Assembly (NCBI GenBank): GCA_024867545.1
Contig: JANFNE010000003.1
Span: 124,001 to 188,000 of the forward strand
Source of the DNA: Phytopythium helicoides
Lineage: Eukaryota > Oomycota > Peronosporomycetes > Pythiales > Pythiaceae
DNA length: 64,000 nt
Reading direction: 5' to 3'
Shown here: positions 29,001 to 36,917 of the stretch, piece after piece
How the letters are laid out: the number at the start of each line of letters is the position of its first letter
Position numbering within the stretch: the first letter of the stretch is position 1
Made by a program: the position numbers and the translations under genes
The notes under the pieces: model-generated
The model's database searches: none
Told to the model about the DNA's origin: nothing
The model's input: the letters and a program-made list of their open reading frames with translations, nothing else

Positions 29001-31169
29001 CAGAAGAATCAAGCTTTGTGTTGGGATGTCGGGCGACTCATTGGGGATGGGGATCTTGTTGAGGCGCTGATTAGCCTTGGTATTTCAGCTGAAGAAATTA
29101 TTGGTGTTGAGAGCGCGTGCATATATGTTGTGGATGAGGCCAACGGCGAACTTGTGACGTTCCATCGGAAACGTCGGTACAGAATCGCACTCAAAGAGGA
29201 TGCATATCGAGACTCGCTCTTTGAAGACGCCGTGCGATCTAAGGAGCTGTTGATAGTCAATGATGTTGCAGCTGCTCCCCACTTCAATGCATACGTCGAC
29301 AGTATTGGTGGTATTCCGGCACGCAACGTGCTCTTTGCTCCATTATTGATCGATGACCCTGACGCGTTAAACGCTACAGGTGTCGGGACTTTGCCACTTT
29401 CGACAGATGCGAAGTTACCAAATCCAAACAATGGGAAGAAACTTGTTGGTCTCATGCATCTGGTCAACACGAAAGGCAGGAAACTGCACTTTGACCGGCA
29501 TGACTTGTTCTTGTCCATTGTTCAGAGCCAAAGCTGCAGTGTAGTAGCAAGTATCTTGGAGAAACAGGATATGCTTCGAGAGAAGGCCCAAGTCACCCGA
29601 CTTCTAGACACTTCGATGTCGTTCTTCAAAGAGATGAGCCCCGTTGGAGTCATTAATGCCGTCTACAATTCGTGCACAAGCATCTTCAATGTTGAGAAAG
29701 CACACCTTTTCCTGTGGGAATCTGATCGTCGCCACATGTGGACATCAAAACTTGCACCGAACGCGGCTGGAACCGCTTCAAGTATGATCGCTGGGGTCTC
29801 GGTCGGGGATTCTGATGTGTCTAGCGGACATGAAGGAGGAGGGTCGCACCGCCGCCGCCAAACCAACCAGCCACTCAATTTCATTCCAACACTTTCAGCG
29901 CAAACTCGCCGGATTTCGGTGCTCACTGACCAGCGACTGCGAGCGCCAACAACAGAAGGGTTGCTTGAAAAAGTTCTCGTCCATGGCACGGCCGTCATTG
30001 TACGCGAATGGATCGAGTCACTAGATGACCAGGGCGAAGGGTATAGAAAAGTTGATGAAGAAGACGCCGATGCTCACAAAGTGCCACTCCCAGACTCGGA
30101 TGCCAATCCAAAACGAACGAGTGGACGGCATGTGATGCAGGCTGCTGCATCAGATGAACGCCTAGGCTTCACCCAACACTCCGTGCTTGCATGCCCTGTG
30201 TGGGATCACTACGGTTTGGAGGTCGTGGGAATCCTCGTACTTCTCTTCCGGAAAGGCCATGTCGTGCAGCACTCGGAGGAGCTCGCAAATCTCCCTATTC
30301 TAAGTCGTCAGATTGCTGGAGCTCTCAATGTATGTGGAGATCTCAGCCTCGTCAGTACACGCTGCCGACAATTGCAAACAATGCTGGAGTTATCGAGAAA
30401 AAAACAAGAGGATGCTGTGTCGCTGACGCTCAGCTCTCGTGGGTATCTCGTCTCGTTCTCACAGCCGATCAACGTCTCGACGCTCGGATTCAATGTATTT
30501 GCGCTGAGGGCAGCGATAAACTACACACAAGCACTGAATCTGGGTGTGCATATCCTTCCGATTGATGAGGAAGGACACCGACATGGTTTCCAACTTTCGA
30601 GCGCTCCGATCCAGGACATGCTTGGTGAACACTATGTCCGGTGGATCGGCAAAGGCGTGGACGGCACATTCGACAAATTGCTGACAGACCTGCAGGGCGT
30701 GTACCAGCGCAAAGAGATGCTGTGCGGGTTCGTCGAGTATCGAGAAGAAGACGAAGCGCGCAAAGACCCGTTCAATTCGCTGCCGAAGGACGTGGTCGTG
30801 CCTCTCCGGCAGCTGCTGTGGCAGTTCACGGACGCGCAGTGGCACGTGGACGCTGAGCTCGCAGCCTCTCGGCTCTTCGCTTCCATCGAGCGCTCCGGCA
30901 GCTCGGGTCACCAGCTGCTAGTGACGCGAAGACAGCTCGAGGCAGTGCTGGGCGACCACGTGCAGCTCGAGCAAATGCAGTGGGACCTGCTGCACGCGCG
31001 GTTCGCGGACGCCTCGACCGACCTCGTGGACGCCGAGGCCATGCTCGAGACGCTGCGGCCTCGAGTGAAGCGCCTCCGCTCGTTCCGCTACGAGCTCGTG
31101 CCCGTGCTGGACCCCGTGACGCAGGCCGTGGTGGGCGTCCACGTGCTGCTGCGGTCCCAGGGGCTGTAG
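26082..31169 (+). CDS. Large protein with four GAF domains and coiled coils
   Basis: This is an intronless protein of about 1695 residues; the ATG at 26100 is a possible alternative start. An acidic N terminus is followed by coiled coils at about 183-236 and 348-412. Four GAF domains then follow at about 546-756, 766-976, 976-1166 and 1172-1426. The second is closest to phosphodiesterase-type GAF domains: it has FGHGIVGLVAE, FNSTWDKKTNYRTKSML and an N-K-x(n)-F-x3-D-E motif (NKSGGAPFRSKDE), which in cyclic-nucleotide phosphodiesterases marks cGMP/cAMP-binding GAF domains. No phosphodiesterase, cyclase or kinase domain is present. The last 270 residues are unrecognised. It may be a cyclic-nucleotide sensor or scaffold; the ligand is inference. 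Confidence 0.88.
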   Translation: MPSTPTMHVQIKLKPVPRRKTKINAKTGGEARSSLSEQAAPSYDEALMMPELATDAMDSNGEKYEKAARLEKGDEDDSYSIDAESFESYSVENEEREGEKEEFQITDEELSASSGNERAVSAADQLERDSEDEREDNDGYGNSTHVRLRSPGSKFPRKAKPRPKANDDKTEPKYCYDESTYTIITKLRAQNKRLVAQLEQQCKLIETLNEEKKQHQHTIQSLRADALMYKQTIKALQSTGSRGTRLSLGNHRQLETPSRPATSSGISGAPTLPIMNKPSDDRPLSPRIAARCATPMNTSALPSKAALNSKVAGSPRLASPPSSPSTNRRWLRSIEQGPPPAAKEDVEDPRSQLEKYAAKLERADQERKDLIARHTHQLANYSHELSRLERQLEHAQRAVQEKDNALRLQRTRQLYPSPNNPTSNGSNGSGVTSNNSVAVAGPSKRRDSFISRNSIFSDDIWRELLPVPPERIQTRRSETATSSTGNTADALSETAALGFSSHVGRAFEELVAHPLVALHDLSLDASAREWLFELRACGTKMLELHAAVQTLGRSLKALAESCSTYQLVDALTSESRSLLLAEQAVVFVADKAEQEFWCRVPRTASAGAALSAAQMVTVRSKLLPFGSPPSNNATPENKEKASWTTPCGLASMVFHTKRPLLLAAGQMSRHPCFSPSSNDSSDRLIEHPSASTLLVPVIHDGHALAVIQLVGKTAHVEALGISIALEKHDSFTPEDQSLLALLCQFASGLLPKVAYFTEVESNKVNEETLIQLAPEIFTCLRFDELGKIVIENAKDILDADRCSLFVADNAERTLYNWQSDISGAGVQVLDASKKSAMSIPFGHGIVGLVAETWQPINIVDAYDDPRFNSTWDKKTNYRTKSMLTVPILSNAIKKQPLKRSTEGEAGTKGTEHGEHRPPSQTPVSQQQHMEQTLLGVVQVINKSGGAPFRSKDEFLLQTITKLIALAIENSQLFQKNQALCWDVGRLIGDGDLVEALISLGISAEEIIGVESACIYVVDEANGELVTFHRKRRYRIALKEDAYRDSLFEDAVRSKELLIVNDVAAAPHFNAYVDSIGGIPARNVLFAPLLIDDPDALNATGVGTLPLSTDAKLPNPNNGKKLVGLMHLVNTKGRKLHFDRHDLFLSIVQSQSCSVVASILEKQDMLREKAQVTRLLDTSMSFFKEMSPVGVINAVYNSCTSIFNVEKAHLFLWESDRRHMWTSKLAPNAAGTASSMIAGVSVGDSDVSSGHEGGGSHRRRQTNQPLNFIPTLSAQTRRISVLTDQRLRAPTTEGLLEKVLVHGTAVIVREWIESLDDQGEGYRKVDEEDADAHKVPLPDSDANPKRTSGRHVMQAAASDERLGFTQHSVLACPVWDHYGLEVVGILVLLFRKGHVVQHSEELANLPILSRQIAGALNVCGDLSLVSTRCRQLQTMLELSRKKQEDAVSLTLSSRGYLVSFSQPINVSTLGFNVFALRAAINYTQALNLGVHILPIDEEGHRHGFQLSSAPIQDMLGEHYVRWIGKGVDGTFDKLLTDLQGVYQRKEMLCGFVEYREEDEARKDPFNSLPKDVVVPLRQLLWQFTDAQWHVDAELAASRLFASIERSGSSGHQLLVTRRQLEAVLGDHVQLEQMQWDLLHARFADASTDLVDAEAMLETLRPRVKRLRSFRYELVPVLDPVTQAVVGVHVLLRSQGL

Positions 31170-31983
31170 GGCTCTGCAGCTCGCTGGTTGTGCGCATGAG
31201 CGGACACGATTGATCGCGTTTGGCGGGGAGGATGTGCTGCATCGAGGAGCTCACTTGGCGAGCAGAGACCGGCCTCACCATCACGTTCTGGAGGTCTGCG
31301 GACACCGTCAGGCCGGTGGCGAGTCCTCATTGGCGCGAAGCAGTGTGCCTCCCCGCGCCTTGCATAGCGTCGACGCAGTCATTTGGTTGCTCAGTCTGCT
31401 GGCCGAGGTCCGAGCGACTCGAGCGTGGGCGAGTCGAAATGGTTGGCGGTCGGAATCGCGAGCTGCAATTGTGCTGCCTGGTTTTGAGGCTTGAGAATTG
31501 GAACTCGAGGCTCTGGGTCCGAGCGAGAGGCCACGGAGGGAAGAGCGAGCTTCAAGTGCAGGTCGCGGGGCATGCGTGCACCTGTCCGCGTCCGGATTGC
31601 ACAGCAAGCGGGGCGAGTGTGGGTGCGGCGACTAACTGCCGAAACCACTTGGCCCCACTATGGCCGCGGTGTTGACAGCCGTGACGTCGCCGGTCACGCA
31701 CTTGTCGACGTCACTCTCTTGCCGTCTCTATACCATACAAAACCCCAGCATACCATTTCTAAAACCTCCAAATCCCAATACCCTCCCTTCCAGCCGATCC
31801 ATCGACGCGCGCGACGTGGCAATACAAACCTCAAGTCATTTCCAAAAAATCGCCATTTTTCAAAATACCCCTTTGTAAACAAAACAAATACCGATCTTGC
31901 TCATGAGTGGGATGATGCCTCGGCCCCCATGCAGGTGCCGCCCCCCGCCCGCCCTCGCCCATTCCTCAACGCGCCACCAAGCG
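31170..31983. other. Intergenic and probable 5' leader region of the CocE-like gene
   Basis: No gene is supported; several short frames exist but have no features. TCATTTCC at 31836-31843, followed by an A-rich flank, fits the oomycete initiator and would give the next gene a leader of about 310 bases. Confidence 0.45.
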
Positions 31984-32155
31984 CGCAGCTCCAGCTCCAG
32001 CTCCAGCTCCAGCTCCAGCTCCAGCTCCAGCTCCAGCTCCAGCTCCAGTAGCTCCAGTAGCTCAGCAGCTCCAGCAGCTCCAGCTCCAGTAGCTCCAGCT
32101 CCAGTAGCTCCGTTAGCTCCACTAACTCCAGCAGCTCCGTTCGCTCCAGCAGCTC
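31984..32155 (+). repeat. Hexanucleotide microsatellite (AGCTCC)n next to a start codon
   Basis: About ten perfect AGCTCC units (31984-32048) are followed by imperfect CAG/AGCTCC units right up to the base before the ATG at 32156. It lies in the presumed 5' leader and is not translated in the gene's frame. Length variation between strains is expected. Confidence 0.9.
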
Positions 32156-34369
32156 ATGGCGGAGGCAGCGGCGGCCGAGGGCGGCGACCGCGCGCGCGGG
32201 GCGACGAACGCCAAGTTTTACCTCAAGAACGCCATCATCTCGATGGCGTCGATCGCCGTGGCGCACCAAGTGGCTGGTTGGCTGTCGGACCGAGAGGACC
32301 CCGTGGTCTGCGAGGTGTTTGTGAACGACAACTCGTGGTTCGGCGCCAAGCGCTACGAGTCGCTGCGCTTCTTCGACCCCAAGAAGGCCCACCATGAGAC
32401 GCAGTACGTGGCCATGGCGGACGGCGTCGACCTGGCCGTCGACACGTACCTGGCCGACTACCTGTGGGAGCGCCGCGAGCGCCAGCAGGTGCCAACCGTG
32501 GTCTTCCCCACGCGCCACGGCCGCGGCTACGACGTCGACTTCCCCTTCAACCTCTTCACCACCTACGACAAGAAGTTCACCAACCCGCGCGTGAGCGCGT
32601 ACGTCAACCGCTTCGTCATGAGCGGCTACGCGTGGGTCTCGGTGGACGTGCGCGGCACGGGAGCCTCGGCGGGAGCCAAGCCCACGGGCGACTTCAGCGC
32701 GCAGGAGATCGCGGACGGATACGACATTGTCGACTGGGTCACGCGGCAGTCGTGGTCCAACGGCGAGGTGGCGGTCTTCGGCCAGGGCGTGGACGGCGTT
32801 GGCGCGCTGCTGGTCGCGGCCAGCAAGCACCCGGCGCTCAAGGCGCTGGCGCTCAACGGAGCGCCAATCGACGTGTTCGGCGACGCCTTCTTCCCTGGTG
32901 GCGTGCAGAACGCCAAGGCCCTGCGCGAGTACGCCGACTTCACGCACGCGACCGACAGCCAGACGCGCTGGGACGGCATCCCCACGTTCAAGGCGCGACT
33001 CATGCTCAAGTACTTCGGCGGCAGCGTGTACCCCGTGGACGACAACGCCGCCATGCTGGCCAACTACGTCTACCAGCACCGCTCGAATGCCAACTGGACG
33101 GCCGAGGCCGAGCAGCTCACGTTCCGCGACGACGGACTCAAGACGAAGCCAGAGGCGCAATTTCCCGACGTGCTGCGCCACCTGAGTGATGTCGCTGCTT
33201 CTGGCGTGGCGGTGCATACGCAGGCTGGATACTACGACATGGGCGCTGCGCATTCGGCCATCCTGCTGTACCAGTACCTGACGAACACGCTGGACGCGGA
33301 CACGGCGGCGCTGCTTCCTGGGCTCCCTGAGAACGCGACGGCCTTCACCAAGGACGAGCGCTTCCACCGGCTCACTCTCGGACCGTGGAGCCACGCGGGC
33401 GTGGACAACGCGGACCCGTTCGCGACGTCCAAGCAGAAGTGCTACTACCACCTGGACGAGGTGAGCCGCTTCCTGGACCACCACATGTACCCGAAGCGCG
33501 CCAAGATGACGCTGCTGGACGAGGAGGAGCCCGTGCACTACTTCTCGGTGGTGCACTCGCGCTGGAAGACGTCGTCGCAGTGGCCGCCGTCGCAGCTGAC
33601 GGACCGCGTGCTGTACGTGGCTGGCGCTGGCGAGGAGGCTCCGCCCATGGCGGACGACGCCCCCCGTGCCTCAGGCGAGACGACGCTGGACGTGTCCAAG
33701 GGCGCCAAGCTCGACATTGTGACTCGCTGGGACGCGCTGGACCACCTGTTCGGCAAGCGTGCGTACTACTACCACGACCGCGCGCCGCTGGCGTCCGAGT
33801 TCGCGACCTTCTTCACGCCGGAGCTGTCGCTGACGGAGATCACGGGCTCGCCCACGCTGCGGCTCTTCTTCTCGGTCGACAAGCCCGTGGTGAACCTCGT
33901 GGCGTACCTCGAGGACGTGGACTACACGCCGCCGTTCCAGAACGAGAACAAGCGCCGCGGCGTCACGTACATCACGGAGGCGCTGCTGAACCCGGTGCAC
34001 ACGCCCGTCAAGGACGGCTCGAGCGTCTTCTCGTACTCGAAGCAGCACGCGCGCGAGATCGTGCCGGGCCAGGTCTACGAGGCCGTGCTCGTGTTCCAGC
34101 CCATCTCGTACGTCGTCAAGCACAACCACCAGCTGCGCGTGTCGGTGGGCGTGGCGGGGCCGCCCGACTTTGAGCTCGCCAAGGGCGAGGACGCCGCCAC
34201 CAAGCTCACGATCCACTTCGGCGGCCAGTACCCCACGGCGCTCTCGCTGCCGGCCTTCGACGGCGTGCGCACGGACAACGTTGTGCCCAGGGAGGAGGCG
34301 CCGGCCGACGTCATTGAGAACGTCGAGCCCGTCGAGCAGCTCGAGGACGAGTTCAAGGACGAGCTGTAG
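32156..34369 (+). CDS. CocE/NonD-type (X-Pro dipeptidyl-peptidase S15) family protein lacking the nucleophile serine
   Basis: This is a 737-residue protein starting at an ATG directly after the hexanucleotide repeat. Residues about 70-400 form the S15/CocE alpha/beta-hydrolase domain (VDVRGTGAS, VDWVTRQSWSNGEVAVFG), and about 450-700 the jelly-roll C-terminal domain of this family. The elbow that should read G-x-S-x-x-G is GQGVDG (residues 209-214), so the catalytic Ser is Gly211. The Asp region (GYYDM) and the His motif (LGPWSHAG) are kept. It is probably not a working hydrolase by the usual mechanism, unless another residue has taken over. There is no signal peptide; a weak hydrophobic stretch occurs near residues 25-42. 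Very high third-position GC suggests strong expression. Confidence 0.88.
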   Translation: MAEAAAAEGGDRARGATNAKFYLKNAIISMASIAVAHQVAGWLSDREDPVVCEVFVNDNSWFGAKRYESLRFFDPKKAHHETQYVAMADGVDLAVDTYLADYLWERRERQQVPTVVFPTRHGRGYDVDFPFNLFTTYDKKFTNPRVSAYVNRFVMSGYAWVSVDVRGTGASAGAKPTGDFSAQEIADGYDIVDWVTRQSWSNGEVAVFGQGVDGVGALLVAASKHPALKALALNGAPIDVFGDAFFPGGVQNAKALREYADFTHATDSQTRWDGIPTFKARLMLKYFGGSVYPVDDNAAMLANYVYQHRSNANWTAEAEQLTFRDDGLKTKPEAQFPDVLRHLSDVAASGVAVHTQAGYYDMGAAHSAILLYQYLTNTLDADTAALLPGLPENATAFTKDERFHRLTLGPWSHAGVDNADPFATSKQKCYYHLDEVSRFLDHHMYPKRAKMTLLDEEEPVHYFSVVHSRWKTSSQWPPSQLTDRVLYVAGAGEEAPPMADDAPRASGETTLDVSKGAKLDIVTRWDALDHLFGKRAYYYHDRAPLASEFATFFTPELSLTEITGSPTLRLFFSVDKPVVNLVAYLEDVDYTPPFQNENKRRGVTYITEALLNPVHTPVKDGSSVFSYSKQHAREIVPGQVYEAVLVFQPISYVVKHNHQLRVSVGVAGPPDFELAKGEDAATKLTIHFGGQYPTALSLPAFDGVRTDNVVPREEAPADVIENVEPVEQLEDEFKDEL

Positions 34370-34373
34370 GCGA

Positions 34374-34399
34374 GACAGACAGACAGGCAGGCAGGCAGG
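34374..34399 (+). repeat. Short tetranucleotide repeat (ACAG/GCAG) in the 3' flank
   Basis: Tandem ACAG units change into GCAG units just after the stop codon of the CocE-like gene. Probably a neutral microsatellite. Confidence 0.7.
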
Positions 34400-34479
34400 T
34401 ATATGATAGCAAGTCTCAGACTCAATCAAGTGTGCATGTTGATGGTTCACGCATTGACGATGCAGTCCAAAGGAGCCGC

Positions 34480-35385
34480 TTAGTTGCTCTTTGGCTTGGC
34501 AGCAGTTGGTTTGGTGAGGAGCGAGCGCTGCATGAGCCACACGTAGGCAAAGGCGGCGCACATGGCCACCTGGCGCTGGAGGTCGGGGCCGAGCTGCTCC
34601 TTGCCCCAGCTGCCGCTGAAGATGCCGAGAACAGCCGCAGTCCCTGACACAAGATAGAGATGGTAAGTGTCTAGACAGCAACTAGCATCGTGCCTATCAG
34701 CATTGGACGAACCGCCGAGCATGAAGGCGATGATGCCGCCGATGCGATGGCCTGGGTTCTTCCACTGCCAGCTTGTCTTCTTGCCGCCAAAGGTTGTCGC
34801 AAGTCCCTGCAGCACACACAGAAGCGGTCAATTACCAATGCGGGTAGTTTCAAAATTCATGGCGGCGGGAAGCAGCTTACGCCAAGCGCATTGAGCAGCG
34901 AGAGTGTGCCGGCGGCTGCCGCAACCCACGAGTGGCGCGACGACAGGTGGGGCTTGCCGTACGCCTCCTTGGTGAGGAACGCGGCCACGCCGCCCACAGC
35001 CATGAGCAGCAGCGCGAGCGTCTGGAACACGAAGTGCGCCTTGGTGAGCTTCACGCTGTCAGCACCGGCGCCAACGTCGTTAGATCATCGCTATCCCCAT
35101 GACGCCATCCAAGACGTGTCTCTCACCGGTAGGCGTGGTCGGCCGAGCCCTTGCGCTCCAGCATGGCGAGGATGCCGCTGCACAGATCGCCCGTCAGTTG
35201 GTCACGGCAGCAGCATCGAGTCACGTGGTGGGAACGCACGCAGGAAAGCAGACGAGGAAGGCGAGCGTGTTGGCCGCCGGGTGCAGCGCGAACAGCGTCG
35301 GCGCCTGCGCGCACTTGGCCAGGATGGCGCTCGCGGGCGCCAGGAAGAGCGCCGACAGCAGCAGCGCCTCGAGCTTGTGCACCAT
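34480..35385 (-). CDS. Cytochrome b561-type membrane protein, paralog 1, five exons
   Basis: Proposed exons on the minus strand are 35385-35240, 35177-35127, 35055-34881, 34806-34713 and 34643-34480. They are all in phase, with GT/AG introns of 62-74 bases, and give 209 residues. The product has about six membrane segments with conserved histidines in the b561 pattern: LFALHPAAN, ADHAYR/KAHF, SSRHSW and NPGHRIGG. These ligate two hemes in CYB561/CYB561D proteins, which move electrons across membranes from ascorbate or a similar donor. The second gene to the right has the same exon layout. Exact boundaries are my reading and need transcripts. Confidence 0.82.
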
Positions 35386-35695
35386 ATCGACGTGGGGAAG
35401 CGGGGGCAGGATCGGTTCTGGCGGTCTCGCGTTCTGGTGGTCTCGGAGTGCTCGACGCACGTCACACAGGTCGGTACATCGGATGATAGAGGGTGGGATC
35501 GCTTCCGTTTGCTGGCATCTTGAACAAGATACTCCATCTGTTATACTGGGATATTTGATCTGGAAGGATCGCACGTGATGGCGCCACGGATGATGATGAC
35601 ATCCGCATGAGGATCCCACCGCCTGCCCTCGTGCAATGACGACATCACGCGCGCGCAGCTCTGGTAGTCGCGTACTTTATAGCTGAGAGCGCGGC
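35386..35695. other. Spacer between the two cytochrome b561 genes
   Basis: This 310-base stretch must hold the promoter of paralog 1 and the 3' end of paralog 2. No initiator or terminator was recognised with confidence. Confidence 0.4.
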
Positions 35696-36615
35696 CTACT
35701 CGGTCTTGCTGAGGGTTGGCGGGCTGCGCTGGAGGAAGATGGACTTGCCGACGAGCGCCACGTTGGCCGCCACAATGAGCACCGTGAGCTGGAACTGGCG
35801 GTCGACGGAGAACATGACGACGCCCCAACTCTCGGTGCTCAGCCCGTAGATGAGCGTGCCAACTGGAGTCAATGAGTATTAGCATTGGATTGTACATCTA
35901 AGTTTCAATGGAGCATCAAACAGCTCACCCCCGCCGATGTACACGAGGATGCCCGTCATAATGTGCGTCTCGTCCTTCCATTGCCAGTTGGCCTTACCGC
36001 CCTCGAATGTGAGCAGCAAGCCCTGCACGTAACGTACATGTTAGCTACTCAACGTAGTTGACAACATCTTGACAAGAAAAGTTGGCCAGCTAACCTGGAA
36101 GATATTGAGCAGGAAGAAGACGCTCGTGACGAGCGCCGCCCACGCGTGGGGCGTGCGCATGTGCTTCTCCCCCGCCTCCTTCTTGGTCGAGTACACGACG
36201 AAGCCAGCCACGCCGATAAGCGTGCACGCCGCCAGGTTCAGGTACAGGTGCAGCTTGGTCAAGAACACCCTGTCAGCGTTAACGGTACCATTCAGCCCTC
36301 ACGCATCTCCATCTCGAAGCCCGGCACCCTCATCCTCACCGCGTCGCGTGGTCCTTCACCTGCTTGCGCTCCAGCATGGCGAACAGCGCGCTGCCACCGC
36401 ACATCCGCAGCGTCAGCCAAGCCCACGGACTCCTTCAATTAGCATCTCCAAATGGCGCGGACGTACGCGGGCATCAACACCAGAAAGGCCAGCGCATTGG
36501 CCGCCGGGTGCAGCGCGAACAGCGAGCCGTCAGCCGCGCAGCGCTCCAGTACGGCGGCGGCCGGCGCCAGGAACAGCGCGGCCGTCACCAGCGCCTCGAG
36601 CTTGGAGGTCCGCAT
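35696..36615 (-). CDS. Cytochrome b561-type membrane protein, paralog 2, five exons
   Basis: Proposed exons on the minus strand are 36615-36467, 36390-36340, 36269-36095, 36022-35929 and 35862-35696, all in phase, giving 211 residues. Exons 2, 3 and 4 have exactly the same lengths (51, 175 and 94 bases) and phases as in paralog 1, so the pair arose by tandem duplication. The histidine positions are kept: LFALHPAAN, KDHATR, KLHLYL, TPHAW, DETHIMTG. The sequence CGAATGAG at 36634-36641 is an initiator match on the minus strand. A trans-membrane electron carrier role follows from the family. Confidence 0.82.
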
Positions 36616-36917
36616 CTTCCTGGCTCAGGTCGGCGAATGAGGAGAAAGGCGGGGGCATTCTCTGGAGGGGTAATGTCACTATAGAGGGGTTGAAGGAGGG
36701 GAGATGGGCGAGGGGAAACACTCATCTAGACTTGTTGGGGCGACGTGTCACGTTACGACCAATAGCAAATCGAAGTGAAGCGCGGTCACGCGAGCCCGTG
36801 CCCTCCATCCCCCTTGGTTGACTTCAAAGTGCAAACGAATGCCAAGATCTCCCCTCATTCCTCGATCCGCGGGCTCCAGCGCAAGTGACCAACGCTCCAA
36901 GCAACCAGCGGCTCAGT
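36616..36917. promoter_or_regulatory. Divergent promoter between cytochrome b561 paralog 2 and leucine aminopeptidase
   Basis: Both genes are transcribed away from this 302-base stretch. CTCATTCC at 36854-36861 (plus strand) matches the oomycete initiator 57 bases before the aminopeptidase ATG. The minus-strand match CTCATTCG is at 36641-36634. A CCAAT box (GACCAATAG) is near 36758. Confidence 0.6.

Noticed and set aside
30641..31213. Arg- and Ala-rich frames overlapping the end of the four-GAF gene
   Set aside because: They follow from high third-position GC in the real gene and have no features.
31901..33556. 551-codon open frame on the minus strand over the CocE-like gene
   Set aside because: It is the antisense shadow of a very GC-rich gene. 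The product is low-complexity Val/Arg/Leu-rich, without domains, and runs through the hexanucleotide repeat.
33671..34681. 336-codon minus-strand frame overlapping the CocE-like gene and cytochrome b561 exons
   Set aside because: Same reason: GC-driven antisense openness; it also crosses intron and exon boundaries of the b561 gene.
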